From the NCBI RefSeq assembly GCF_040954645.1, contig NC_092810.1, forward strand, positions 9,222,185 through 9,286,184: a DNA stretch of 64,000 nt, read 5' to 3'. Source of the stretch: Diabrotica undecimpunctata. Lineage: Eukaryota; Arthropoda; Insecta; Coleoptera; Chrysomelidae. The notes below the pieces were generated by a model, which saw nothing but the letters and a program-made list of their open reading frames with translations, ran no database searches and was not told where the DNA came from. This document shows, piece by piece, positions 41,048 to 52,823 of the stretch. Both the position numbers and the translations under genes were made by a program. Numbering within the stretch: position 1 is the stretch's first letter; each line of letters starts with the position of its first letter.

Positions 41048-41306
41048 ATGGAAATGGAAATATTTATGACCATTCTCATATGTTTGCTATTAATATTAGG
41101 TTTCTTCATGCGTGGTTGGTGTTGCAAAAAAACAGAGAGTACTACTGTGTGTGTGAAAAGGAGTAAGTAAGACTAAGAATGACCAGCAATCTGTTTTCAT
41201 GTTAACTGCATGCTATATTCCAAATATTAAAATTTGTTTTTACATATTTGGAATATCTTAAAACATGTGTGTTTTATGTTTTGCAGATGTCCATTTATTA
41301 TTGTGA
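41048..41306 (+). CDS. Small single-pass membrane protein, copy 1
   Basis: The ATG at 41,048 opens MEMEIFMTILICLLLILGFF, then MRGWCCKKTESTTVCVKR: a short N-terminus, one membrane segment and a basic dicysteine cluster. The layout matches copy 2 at 52,824 (IFTICGWCCKRKR-like). The donor gtaagt at 41,163 is in phase 1, as in the other copies. The nearest acceptor (TTTTGCAG, ending 41,286) gives only NVHLLL and a TGA at 41,304-41,306, 44 residues in all; unspliced, the ORF is 40 residues. The second exon does not resemble those of copies 2 and 3, so this gene may be decayed or use another exon. Family not recognised. Confidence 0.5.
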
Positions 41307-42379
41307 TTACAACAGTGAATATGAATAGTAGTGTTGGATAATGATAAATGCAGATGTTTGATATCTTATCTGTGTAATTTGTAACTGAAAAAATCATTTG
41401 TAAATGTCATAAGATGTTGAATGTCGCTCTTGTGACCCTCGGAATCTTATTATGTGCATAGTGCATGTTGTATTGTTTATGGGAATGTAATAGTTTAGAA
41501 AGTACTTCATTTAAACTCATTCATAGGGTTAGTATTTTATTGTATTAGCAGGAACAAAAAAGTATTTGTGTGGCTAGTGATAAATAATTTTTCTTTGAAT
41601 ACTAATGTATATTTACTTAGTTTTATATTTAGTCTAATATTTCATAGGGAATTAATACTTTTATCTATTATTATAGGACCAATCTATTTTAGTGTTTAGA
41701 GTAAAGTATTGTATGTATCCATTTACATATATCTTTTGTTAGTTTGTCTTGTTTCATAATTCGTTAGTTTATCTTTTTGTATGGGTTGTCATAGTGTGAA
41801 TTCTCATGTTGTTTTCGTTAATTCTCTTCAACAATAGCCTAATACTATATTTGAGTATGCTATGTATATCCTCCTCAGGCCTGAATTACTTCATATAAAC
41901 ACTGTGGCTAGGAATTAATCAAATCTGCAATGCACATTTAGCATATGTCTTCAAATTCTTCTTGAAGGGTCAAACTGTATTGTATATATGCGGTTACTAT
42001 AGTAAATGGATTACCTGCCAGTTACATTGTAGTGGTTCATTCCGAGAGAGTTATTACTGATTTGTTTGTTTTGTTTCATATTAATAATCCGACGCTAACA
42101 CTGTGTCTGTGCTCTGGATCATTGCTTATAGGTTATGAATAGTAGAAGGCTTTGTCTTCTTTCACTGCTTTCTAAAATATTTTCATTTTATTTACAGCAT
42201 TATCCAATTTTTCTGTTGCATATAGAGTGAGAGCAAGCACACTTTCTATTTAGAAATTTTACTTCTTAATTTTTTTGTAAAAATTATAAAAATTAAATGT
42301 TCAAAGAGACAAAGTAGGTGATAGTGAGCAAGGATTATCGAAAGAGTAACAACTTAAACACCTTGGTTGCTGTTTAAAT
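41307..42379. other. No recognisable gene
   Basis: AT-rich, low coding potential, no clear repeats. Confidence 0.45.
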
Positions 42380-42700
42380 GAACAGTAAGCAGACAAGACA
42401 TGCCTTTTTGTAATACAAAGCAATATTAACAAGACGTGATATGGGGATTCCACTGAGAGTGTTACGTTTCAGGATTGTTTTATATAGTATTGAAGAGTGG
42501 ACTATGACAGGTGGCATGTATAACAGATTGGAAGCGTTCAAAATATGGGCATACACAATATCGCTAAAAATTCCGTGGATTGCCAGAAACCCAGACAAGT
42601 ATACAATAAGTCAAATAAATGAGCTAACTGAAATTGTTAACACCACCAAGAAGAGAAAATTACAGTTAATCAGGACCTCATGACCAAGGATTTGTGTTAA
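42380..42700 (+). mobile_element. LINE RT C-terminal relic
   Basis: 42,441-42,683 encodes RFRIVLYSIEEWTMTGGMYN, then RLEAFKIWAYTISLKIPWIA, equivalent to 'TYGSETWTLTxxxxxRLEAFEMWxYRRxLKIPW' of LINE RTs. No other RT block lies around it. Confidence 0.7.
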
Positions 42701-43014
42701 TGTTATGGAGTTAGATCACTATTCTTATCAGCAGCAAATAAAATGAAGATAATGCAATTCGTTGTCAAAATTCTAGGACATGATACTTGAAGAAGAAAAT
42801 GTACTTGCATAGAAATACCTAGTGACATCATAACAAAATGATGTTAAAAGATACCTGTTCAGAAATGGTTTAGTTGAAACATTCCTTTCCTCTTCTCCAT
42901 AACCTTTCATAGCCATAAGGTGATCACTTTTCTAGCTTTGCATCTGTATTACCAGATTAGGCATGTAGAGTACTAATTAGGTATAAATCTTGATATTAAT
43001 ATTTGGTATAGATA

Positions 43015-43125
43015 GCTAGTATTAGATAGTACAGAAACTGTTTTTCGTACAAATACCTTGGAGCATGGATCACAGAAGATACTGACCAAAAGAAATAAGA
43101 TGCCTCATTGAAATTGTATGGTCAA
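43015..43125 (+). mobile_element. LINE RT relic (YLG block)
   Basis: SYKYLGAWITEDTDQKK corresponds to the 'FKYLGxxIxEDGD' block of LINE RTs. The preceding and following parts are absent or decayed. Confidence 0.5.
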
Positions 43126-43134
43126 CTTTTACAG

Positions 43135-43400
43135 AATGAGAAACTTTGACACAAAATGTACTCAGTTGTTTCTTCTAGGTGGCAGAATCTGCATTGGTCA
43201 TCATTTACAGAACTCATCAGCTTCAACTCCCCATTCAGTTTACAGTGTCACAGTTAGCAGACATACTAAGGTTTTGAATGTTTTCCTGTCTGCTTATTAG
43301 GTCTTCCGTAAATTTTCTATAATGAACTATTTCGCCTATCTTTTTCCTAGCGAATTTCTGCACCATTCCAGAGATTTTTTAAAGTCTACCATAGTGCTGG
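43135..43400 (-). mobile_element. Relic related to the RNase H LINE at 29 kb
   Basis: Aligns by eye with 29,217-29,450 over about 230 bp (shared blocks gtttcttct, ggtggcagaatctgca, tcatcagcttcaa, ccattcagtttacagtg, tttcctgtct). It covers the end of the RNase H LINE ORF and is full of changes. Confidence 0.7.
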
Positions 43401-44312
43401 ACTCTTCCAAAAACACCACCCTGTACATTTTTACAACCATTTGGCATACTTAATGATGTAAACACTACAGAGAAATCTAGATGCCAAATTTGAAGTAAAA
43501 ATCTCGAAATATGCAGGTGCTATAAAGAAAAAACCTAAAAGAAAATTTCTATGTCAACCCACCTTACAGGAGAAACTTAATAGTAATGACATTGGCACTT
43601 TGTGTCCGACAAAACAAATAAATATTAGCAGTACATATGACTCATATGACAATTAATTAACTATTATAATATTAACTATTAATTATTTTAACTTTTTCCG
43701 ATAAAACGGATGCTTTGTAACCTAATTGTATTCCAATAGTTTAACATCTGTACATTTAATGAAACATGAATTTTAATCGAAGAATATATGTTCGTAAAGT
43801 TAATAAAACGCTATTATTATACTACTTCTAATTCGCAAAAAAAAACGGGTGTGGCAGTTCAGTGGGACTGCCGGTGGAAGTTACACTTCTATACACGCAT
43901 TCGCCGTTACAAATTTATTTGGGAGTCAATCTGCACAATCATTACATATGTAATTGTATAGGCAAGACATATCAGAAAGAGAAACAGAATTAATAACAAC
44001 TTACTAACAATGAAGGATTGAATCAATATTTTGATGAAAATGTATATTTTTATTTTCATATATGTATGAAAGGAGTTGAATGCAAAATTTTTTTACACAT
44101 ACTCTGCAGTAAAATTCATTGTTTATTTTATTATTAATATAATAATACAATACAAATTAAACGGCAATATTCATAAGTATTTAAATATGACAACGATATA
44201 CATAAAAAAAATACCCTACAATACAGTGCAACATAATTTCATATAAATTAAAATGCAATATCCATAAGTATTTAAAAATGACAATAATGTAATAATATTA
44301 ATAAAAAAAGTC
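43401..44312. other. No gene; short direct repeats next to tRNA
   Basis: A sharply bounded block (43,845-43,925) of higher G+C reads gtggcagttcagtgggactg. Two copies of a block (caatattcataagtatttaaa / caatatccataagtatttaaa) occur at about 44,165 and 44,254. No coding region. Confidence 0.4.
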
Positions 44313-44384
44313 CTCCCCGACTGGGAATCGAACCCCGGTCTCCCGCGTGACAGGCGGGGATACTGACTACTACACTACCGAGGA
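44313..44384 (-). tRNA. tRNA-Asp (GTC)
   Basis: 72 nt on the minus strand. The acceptor stem TCCTCGG pairs with TCGGGGA (two wobble pairs); the anticodon arm CCCGC CTGTCAC GCGGG carries GTC; the T arm is CGGGG TTCGATT CCCAG. There is no intron. One T-stem position is a G-A mismatch where the usual tRNA-Asp has CCCCG. It is either a functional gene with one change or an early pseudogene. Box A (TAGTGTAGTAG...) and box B (GGTTCGATTCC) are intact. Confidence 0.93.
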
Positions 44385-45098
44385 CATGACACAAATGAAT
44401 TTCAAAATTGCAAAATTGACAGTTGTGGATCATACAGTGATATATTGAGATTATTATTTTGAAATACAAAAGAATAATATAATTATGAACATTTAATAAA
44501 TAATACAAAACATATCACATAAATAATAATATTAATAAATATTTTATTATATCTATAATATTATATGTATATATATCTTTATATAATATATATGTATCAT
44601 ATTAAATTATATATACAAAAGGAACATTTTTATATTCGAGAGAGGAAGAGAGAGAAAATATATCTTCTGTCTCTCTCTTACTCATTATCTTACATATGTA
44701 ATGATTTCACAGATTCACTCCCATAAAAATTTCCAGCATATAGAAGTATAACTTCAAAAACAAAACGTACAATTCGGCAAAGAAAATATTGGGTTCGTGA
44801 AATATTTAAGCAAAGAAAGTCACAAGGGGCCTTTAATAATCTATTGCATGAAATGAAGCTAAATGATGTTGATAAATATTGCAATTACCTTAGAATGCCT
44901 AATTGCACATTTCATAAGTCATTGAGTCTACATAGTTTCTTTTACGTTATCCATAATAAACTGAATAATTGAAAGCAGGAGAAAAGCTAGACAAAAAGTC
45001 ATAAGAGTGTTTCATTAACATCCCGGCCAATTTTCTGACTGCAACCCTAATAAACTGTGTTGGTTGTTTATATTGACAGTCAATAATATCCAGTAATT

Positions 45099-45100
<2 letters not shown>
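44385..45100. other. No recognisable gene
   Basis: AT-rich, with an imperfect AT-rich palindromic stretch near 44,560-44,600 and a short AGAG tract (44,639-44,655). Confidence 0.45.

Positions 45101-45163
<63 letters not shown>
45101..45163. repeat. (TA)n microsatellite
   Basis: About 31 uninterrupted TA units. The ORF of alternating I and Y through it is an artefact. Confidence 0.97.
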
Positions 45164-45167
<4 letters not shown>

Positions 45168-45625
45168 TTTGTTGGTAAATAAAGAAAAAATGTACCTAGA
45201 TGTATATATTACGTTCCCCTCCATCTTATTTTTAAATGTAATGTTGAAAGGTATAGCATGTTTTTTTTTTATTTTGTCCAGCTTTCATTTAGAATGATCT
45301 GTATCAATGGATAAATGTGTGACATACAAACAAATGCCTTTTACGCAGTACTATATGTTACAGGGAACAGTAGAACTCCATCTATTAGGAGATCTTCAAG
45401 TCAGAAATGTTATAGAAAACGTTCTTCTAGTGAGTAAATTAGGATTTCGATGTTTGATGTGTAGACTTACCTGTTCCTATATTTACTTTTTTTTCGCTTC
45501 TATGGTTTATTTTTCTACAAGAGCTAAATTGAAATTATTTATTGAGAATTTAATAAATTGTGTAACATTCCGTTACTCGCGCCGATTTTCTATGAAAGAA
45601 TGACCGCGTACGGTGTAGAAGACAG
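45164..45625. other. No recognisable gene
   Basis: A 98-codon open frame at 45,307-45,603 has no motif I know; I do not call it a gene. Confidence 0.4.
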
Positions 45626-45635
45626 GGCCCAAACC

Positions 45636-46161
45636 TTAGACAAGGAAACAGAGGGGACTCGTAATTGTAAGGAATTGTCTGAAGCCAAAACCGGCACCAG
45701 AAAGGTTGCCAGGTCAATATATATCAATAAATAGATTTTTTTCTAAATTTATAATTGAACACTGAATCATCACTTTTTGAACATGATTTTATAATTACAT
45801 ATTTATTAGTAGATCGATATAGTGTTTCAGTAAATCAATAAATTGAACATAATGACGGTATTATATTTTTATTTCCCGCTTATACGTATTTCTACCTCTT
45901 TGGGTCTCATCAGAGCTGCATATGCCACTGCTCTAAATCGAAACAAAATCTATCCCGTCTTAGGACAATAATTATCGAAATAACTGAAGTTGAAATCAGT
46001 AGATCTACTGAAAAATCAGTAGACCTAGTAACCCTGTGCCTGTGAGAGGTAGTAATGGGCGACGTACAGGCACCAAAACATGGCGGTCACATCGAAACTT
46101 TCTTCTCTTTTCGAAAGTTTATTAAATGAGCGTTACCTGTCCTCCCTCTTTCCTTGTCTAA
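45636..46161. mobile_element. MITE with inverted ends and 10-bp flanking repeat
   Basis: 526 bp. The ends are inverted: ttagacaaggaaa at the left and tttccttgtctaa at the right, with similarity continuing inward. The 10-bp direct repeat ggcccaaacc flanks it exactly (45,626-45,635 and 46,162-46,171). No coding capacity seen. A 9- to 10-bp duplication is typical of a few superfamilies (for example Mutator-like), but I cannot assign it. Confidence 0.82.
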
Positions 46162-46183
46162 GGCCCAAACCATAGATGTAAGA

Positions 46184-46388
46184 TATTAACATAGACTGAG
46201 CAATCTATAGAGCAAAGTGACACAATTTTTTCGTTGCTCGTTGTATCTCTGTCTTCAATCAAGTTGTTATAGTAATAGAGTTTTTGAGAGTGGGAAGTTT
46301 CAATGTGCTAGAGAGAGAGATAGATCGAATAACCGCATAGGATGTTGTCGTCACTGCTCATTGCTTGTATGCTCAGTCTATGTTAATA
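46184..46388. mobile_element. Short MITE with 19-bp perfect inverted ends
   Basis: tattaacatagactgagca at 46,184-46,202 is exactly the reverse complement of 46,370-46,388. The 167-bp interior is non-coding. It lies 12 bp after the flank of the previous MITE. Confidence 0.75.
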
Positions 46389-46564
46389 TACGTCAGTGGT
46401 CCAAACACATGAGTCATTAATGTTTTTTAGCTAAATTATGTGTATGCTATCTTATTTAATTACGTGATGATATATGTTTTTTTGATATTAATTTATATTA
46501 ATATTACATATCTGTTATGGTGGTCATTAATCAATTAATGCATGATATAAATACATATTTTTCC

Positions 46565-47040
46565 TCCTCAGCTTTTCCCTTTTTAGGTGTCGCTGGCCCT
46601 TACTCTTCGTCGCCACTCATTTCTGTCCATCGAGTCTTTTTCACCTAACCCTTTCTCTCTCAAATCCTCTGCCACACAGTTCTTCCATCTTCTCCTTGGT
46701 TTTCCTCTACCTCTCCTTCCATCAACTTCTAACTCCTCTATCCTATGTCCCACGACATGACCAAAAATTTACAGTCTTTGTACTTGAATTTTTTTGAGAC
46801 TGTAGTCACCCCGGCTCTTTTCCTAATGAATTCGTTTCTGATCCTGTCCCTTCTAGTCTTACCCGACATCCAGGCCACACTTCACCTCCGCACACCAACG
46901 CAGGTCTCACCACACTCTTGTATATCTTTCCTTTCAGTTTTTTGCCCGATTTTCGATCACAAAGTACACCGCTCATTAGCTTCCAGTTAAACCAACCAGC
47001 TTGTATCCTGCGGGCAATTTCTCGATCTAGTAAAATATTC
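46565..47040 (-). mobile_element. LINE 3' end relic
   Basis: The minus strand encodes GRRGRGKPRRRWKNCVAEDL, then REKGL...DSMDRNEWRRR, the usual C-terminal end of insect LINE ORF2 (GRRGRGRPRKRW). Upstream blocks are decayed. Confidence 0.7.
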
Positions 47041-47104
47041 CAGTTGCTTGTAGTGTTTGGAGTCTCTTTTTCTCAAAAATTAGACGTTTACTAGATAAAA
47101 AAAG

Positions 47105-47320
47105 AACAAAGGTGGGAACGAAAATTGTATTTACGCCGTACTGATAATTTGTTATTACGAGAAATGGACCTCATCCACTTGATGAAAATGAATTTCACTA
47201 GAATGTGTTGTGGAAGTTTTGAAGAGGTAATAAATTTAATTGGACCTATAAATTGAAAGAAAGATCACAAAATTACGGAGAGCTATATCGGTTTAAGATC
47301 GTTTGACCTTAATGTTCAGG
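47105..47320 (+). pseudogene. Harbinger transposase N-terminal fragment
   Basis: RTDNLLLREMDLIHLMKMNF, TRMCCGSFEEVINLIGPIN, stop, KKDHKITESYIGLRSF follows the pattern of PIF/Harbinger transposases (LL.EL...D...F..F.RM....F..L...I.P.I.K.DT..R..I). No catalytic DDE part lies nearby. Confidence 0.6.
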
Positions 47321-48208
47321 TTTTTAGCTTCTGGTGATTCTTTTACCAGATTTTCGAACGATGATGTCGATTAAATTTAAATATTTTTAAAAAGGTAGAA
47401 GAAATAATAAATTAGACTTACTCACAATCAATTTAATTTAGCTAATCAGACGACCGGTTTCGCTTTCTACAATATGCAAAGCATCTTCAGGTCACGATAC
47501 AAAGTTAAATAAATGCTGAAAATAATAAACCCATATTAGGGTGTTGTCTAATAAAGATAAAATAAAGATAGATAATATAAATTATATAAATTACAGTAAT
47601 TATGCCAATATTACATGTCTGTGGTTTTCCAAAATGAATAAAATGTTTAAGCAGACAAGGTAAGACCCACAAATTGGTAAAATAGTCTATTAAACTGTAA
47701 TGAATTAATAAATAAACAAATAAATAAAACATTACTTACATGCCGGTACACTATTAATTGATGGTTGAAAGAACATGGTTCAAACTATCTTGTATTGTTG
47801 ATTGGAGAACTCAAGTCATACACACACATATTACAAGATAACTCTATCAAAGAAATTTGATAATTACAAGCTAATCTAATTGCATACCCACACAATTTGT
47901 ACATCTATTCTTATTCATTGTCTTACAACTGTCACCTTCCAAAACAAAAATAAAAATCTCAATAAATAACACACATATCATAAATATATCTCCAGAATAA
48001 AAATAAATAACTTTTTAAGAACTTAACGGTATAGAACATTACTTTCATCAAACAAACAATTACATTTCACCTATCTCTACTTCATTGGATTAAATCTGTC
48101 TCCTCAAGAACTTCCCTGTTTACTGTTAAACAATTACAATAGTTGACTTGAGTTCTCCAATCAACAATACAAGATAGTTTGAACCATGTTCTTTCAACCA
48201 TCAATTAA

Positions 48209-48985
48209 CACTTTCGCTGCGCATGACTCCGATCGGAGTCAAAGTGGTCTTTTGCTAGGTGCACATGACTCCGATCGGGAACAGCAACCGTTGATTTTTA
48301 AGACGATATATTCTACTAAGCATGAAGCCGACGTTAGCCGACGTCAGGGTGTGAGTGAGGACTTAGTGTCAAAAAAAAAATTTACCAGTTCTTTGCTGTG
48401 GTAGTTTCGTGATTCAATATGGCGGAAAGTATGTCAGGCTCTTCAAACTGTGAAAAACAAGAAATATTCCTGCCTACAGACATAGTATTTCAAAATTTCC
48501 TATGGTTAATAAGGAGCGAGCAAAGAGAAAGCGTTGGAAAATATGCCTTGGAAACAAAATTAGAAAGCAGACAATATATCAATGCGAAAAATGTCCTGAT
48601 CAACCCGGATTTTATGTTGAATGCTTTAAAATTGCTGAATGTGAATCAAAATCAAATCAATGTGCGAAGCTTTCTGTTCTTTATAAATTTTTTAAATAAG
48701 TATATTTTTTCTAAAATTCCGTTATATAATTATTTTTCTAGAAAAACGTTCTAATTTGACTTGTGCCGATCGGAGTCAGTCAGCGATACACTAGAAATTC
48801 TTAGCCAGGTGCGCATGACTCCCATCGGAGTCAAAAATTCAAATCACATTTTATAAATAAATATACACTTTATTTAATTAATTTAATAATAATATATATT
48901 CTCATATCAATTACAATGATATTTTATAAAAAAGGTATTGCCACTCCTGGGTAACACCTCTCGAAAAAAGTCAGCAGCGAATGTG
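48209..48985 (+). mobile_element. Internally deleted piggyBac element
   Basis: 777 bp flanked by TTAA on both sides (48,205-48,208, 48,986-48,989), with inverted ends CACTTTCGCTGC and CACATTCGCTGC. Repeats of the motif catgactccgatcggagtc lie inside both ends. Only the C-terminal part of a transposase remains (48,502-48,699). It sits in the right arm of the large inverted repeat. Confidence 0.85.
48502..48699 (+). pseudogene. PiggyBac transposase C-terminal Cys-rich domain
   Basis: 65 residues with KRKRWKICLGNKIRKQTIYQ, then CEKCPDQPGFYVECFKIAE: the cysteine/His cross-brace domain found at the C-terminus of piggyBac transposases. An overlapping frame (48,419-48,754) starts at ATG but has no known motif. 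The catalytic core is missing, so this is a remnant. Confidence 0.75.
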
Positions 48986-49333
48986 TTAATAGTGTACCGG
49001 CATGTAAGTAATGTTTTATTTATTTGTTTATTTATTAATTCATTACAGTTTAATAGACTATTTTACCAATTTGTGGGTCTTACCTTGTCTGCTTAAACAT
49101 CTTATTCATTTTGGAAAACCACAGACATGTAATATTGGCATAATTACTGTAATTTATATTATCTATCTTTATTTTATCTTTATTAGACAACACCCTAATA
49201 TGGGTTTATTATTTTCAGCATTTATTTAACTTTGTATCGTGACCTGAAGATGCTTTGCATATTGTAGAAAGCGAAACCTGATTAGTTAAATTAAATTGAT
49301 TGTAAGTCTAATTTATTATTTCTTCTACCTTTT

Positions 49334-49785
49334 GAAATGGACTCACACAAGCAACACATTCATGATTTAATTATTTTTCTTGGTCAAACTCCATACTTAA
49401 AGAACTATTTCCAAATAATAAATTTTTCACACACAATTATACACGAAAGAAAACACAAACCCCTCGAGCAGCCCGAATATGCTATTTTACCGTCAACTGA
49501 ATTATTTGGCGAATAATATAAATGTTCAAATCTGGATCCACCCTTGCCATCAAAAGACCATTTCTCATTTTCGCAAAAACATATAGGTTAACGTTGGGTA
49601 ATTGGATTTAACAACAAATCTGCGTTCGGCTCAGATTTTTAGTTACCTTATGATCAAAGTATAAGTAAATTTTTAACTATTTGTATAAAAATATGACCTT
49701 TATTTTATTACTATTTAAATGTATGGAACCTTATTTTGATTGAAAGTATTATTATATTTATATATATAAATAATAAAATTGTACG
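49334..49785. other. No recognisable gene
   Basis: AT-rich spacer. Confidence 0.5.
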
Positions 49786-49789
49786 TACG

Positions 49790-50680
49790 GTGGGTCCAGT
49801 TACCTCTATTAACAGGGGTAACTGGAGCAGCCAGCCTAAAATCTCATAAGAGCTGGTAGAAATAATTGTGAGTTATCTGGGCCTGATTACAGATCTTTAC
49901 AATTTTTAAAGAAACCTTAAACAATAATTTAAATTGAGCGGATTTGAAACCAGACTCAATGTAAGGGTATCGTCTCGTATAGCAGATAAGGTTTATGAAC
50001 AAATTATGCACAGTTTGCAACTAACAACTTGTATTTAATGCCATTACAACTTAAAGAGTTTATTAAAACTGAACAAATCAAAACTTATATCTTAATATAT
50101 TTCTAAACAAAATTCTTCACGAAACAGAAACTGCAAATTGAAAAATAAGATTAGTAAAGAAGCATTGATAATCTATATCATATATAATGTCCTACAGATG
50201 CTGCAATTCTTTCACATGAAAAACTCTATGTTAGAAATAATTTTTGGTTCTTCAATTGCACCAATAACGTCATCCCAATCACATTTTCCAATATCTGCAT
50301 TATCTGGCCACTTCCAAGACTTCAAAGATTTCTGCATCGATGAAATTTCAACCTGGTCATCTGTAAAGCTTAAGATTTTTCCTGGAAAATACTCTTCTTC
50401 ATAGTTAAAGATTACATACGGTTACTCCCAATATGGGTCCCAGTTATCCCGAAAGAGGACGACCCATTCTAACCTATAAAATAAGCATGCAAAACTAATT
50501 TAAATATTGTTAATAGAATATTAATCAACACTTTTACATTAAAATACATGGTAAAAATACTTACCTTGATAATCAAAACAATATATTTACAGTTTAAGAA
50601 TGAAAAAGGTATGGCCCAGACACCCCTGGGTCCAGTTGCCCCCCATGCATCACCCTATGCAACCATGTATTTAATGAATG
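49790..50680 (-). mobile_element. DNA transposon remnant with transposase tail
   Basis: The minus strand at about 50,195-50,420 encodes NYEEEYFPGKILSFTDDQVE, then ISSMQKSLKSWKWPDNADI and WDDVIGAIEEP. This is the small C-terminal module (EYFPGxIxxxxDxxVxVxxMxKxxxxWKWP) seen at the end of several insect CENP-B-like/pogo-like transposases. Sequences ggtaactgga and (reverse) ggcaactgga lie near both edges and may be the inverted ends. Borders are approximate. Confidence 0.5.
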
Positions 50681-50689
50681 CTTAGTGAT

Positions 50690-52820
50690 AAAGATATTTA
50701 TTACTTTTTCTTTAGTCTGAGGCCAGTCTAGATCGGTTTAGGAATTAAGATAATTAAGTTACTTTGATATTTTATTTTAGGATTTCTCTAAATGCATTCA
50801 AAAACCATATTTAAATATTTGGTCCGAACATTGTGGCGAGGCTACGTGGGAATATTATTTAACTGTAGATGATGTTTAACTTACTGAGTAATAAGCCTTT
50901 TTTGTTTAGAAAACAAATTCTTTTGTAAAAATGATCTTTTTATATTATATTTAATTTCTTAAATTGTTTAGCTGTAATATGTGTTGCATATCGTAGATTT
51001 TTTCTTCAAACTAGTAACAGTCAAACAGTAAAATCGGAAAAAAAATCGATGGCCTGAATAGTGAAAGATTCTAGAGCCAGTTTTAAAATTGGTAAAAAAA
51101 CTAGGTACAAAAAATATTAACGTATGCAAACAAAAGTATGTAAGCACAGGAAATACGAACTTACATATAAACAGTGTAATAATAGGTCAGTACCTACATA
51201 AATATGTACCTCAGAAAAATAGGCATACCTTTAAATTTTTATTTTATGTTTTTTACGTTTCTACGAATAAACTTAACTTTGACAAACTATAAATAAAAAA
51301 AAGGTGTATGGAACTCAGAAAAATAATCTGTTACATTTATTTTTTCAAAACCTGGCTCGTGAATTAAATCGTCACTATCAGTATCATAGAAGTACCTACA
51401 CATAATTCATTATTGCCACTTAGAAGAGAAGCTAATTCCAAGCTAACTTAGAAGAGAAAAATGCTAAGAACATTGTTATCTCTGCAAGTGATGTACATCC
51501 CTTTTAATATAACTATTTGCAAACCCATTCCTGTCATTAACAATCAGCATAGATATATAATATACAGTATATACAATAAACAATCAGTTCCAAATCATGG
51601 GTAACAAAATGTCTCTAAATATATCAATACCTAGGTCTAATTGTGAATGGTGGTTGTCTATATTTATGACATCTGATTCTTGTAGTAGATAAAAATTTCT
51701 CATATTTACTCCAATATTTCTCAAATAACTTGCTTCCTGTTATGGTATTATTTCCTGTACTTGTCTGAACTTCTTCGTCTACTATTTAGGGTTATCTCGT
51801 ACCTATTCAGAAGATTTATCGTATTCAGATGAGACATCATCACATTCATATCCAATATCGGAATCTGAGTCAACCAATGATATAATAGACAAACACAGTC
51901 ACAGACGTACTTAGTATGGAAGAGTTTGATTCTTCTCCTTGTATTAGACCATTTGAATTTTATGTTTGTGTTGGGATGTTTGCTTTTCTTCTTCTGCTTC
52001 TAGTAAACCGATTGGTTTTTTCCTTAATATTTCTGGATACGATTTTTTGTTCATTTTTTCACCATATTTTTAACAAAATACCAACGATTCTCATTAAGGA
52101 TAATTGATTTGCTTCGTGTCCGGAACTTTAAAAGTTTGTCTATGTTTTTTATGTTTTTCAGTATTGCCAACGAGTTCTAATATTCTTTTTATTATAATAT
52201 TTATTTTAGTAAATTTACAAACGGCTAAACAGCTAAATTTACATGTTTACGTTTGTTTAGATTACATGCACAAACATACCAATAGGGTATGTAACGACGA
52301 TACTAGTTTTGTCCCAAAACATTTATATAATCTAGACAAAATATGGTGTTCTCTAAATGTTAATAAAAAAATATTAATAAATTTATGAAGTTTATATCTC
52401 TTCGGACAAATATATAATCTGCGCGCGATTTGTATTACGAACTATAATAGTTTAAATCGAGAGATCGAGATAAAATAATCGATTACTTGAATTTTCCTGA
52501 TTAATCGTTACTCTTTCCACTTCCACCCACCTCACTATCATCCGTTCGTTATCATTTTCTATCATTGTAAAAAGTTTAATAATAGCAAATATTTTGTTTG
52601 TATTTGCTTATTAAAATTTTTTACAGTTTAAATATAATTAAGATACTGAATAATCAAGATGACAATTATTGTTATTAGCTTTTGTAATCGAGTTAGCTAA
52701 CAATTATATCAAATAACCTTTCTAATCATCGTTTTACTTTTTCACGTCCGAAAAAGTTACAAGCAGTAGTCTTCTCTGAATTTTTAGTTTGTTTTTAACG
52801 TAAAAGCTAATAAACTCTAC
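50690..52820. other. No recognisable gene
   Basis: AT-rich. An Asp/Ser/Glu-rich frame near 51,805-51,910 (YSDETSSHSYPISESES) resembles the acidic N-terminus of some transposases but is too short to call. No repeats with clear ends. Confidence 0.4.
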
Positions 52821-52823
52821 AAC

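Larger units (their letters stand above)
47391..49333. repeat. Large inverted repeat, about 430-bp arms
   Basis: The left arm 47,391-47,822 recurs as reverse complement at 48,139-49,333, except that the right arm is interrupted by a piggyBac element (48,209-48,985). Spacer between the arms about 315 bp. Both arms end in gtagaagaaataataaatta and contain the block gatgctttgcatattgtag followed by aaagcgaaac. That block is common at the ends of Penelope-like and related retroelements, which often insert with inverted terminal copies. The arms differ at a few positions. Confidence 0.85.

Noticed and set aside
45015..45224. ORF rich in Ile-Tyr
   Set aside because: Translation of the TA microsatellite.
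47505..47732. MFYLFVYLLIHYS ORF, repeated at 49,011-49,229
   Set aside because: Occurs only because of the inverted repeat; AT-rich sequence in chance open frame with no motif.
48419..48754. 111-codon ORF starting at an ATG in the piggyBac element
   Set aside because: The overlapping frame at 48,502 carries the recognisable Cys-rich domain. The longer frame has no motif in its second half, so I treat it as a frame-shifted remnant.
50138..50404. Plus-strand 88-codon ORF
   Set aside because: Antisense to the transposase C-terminal module on the minus strand.
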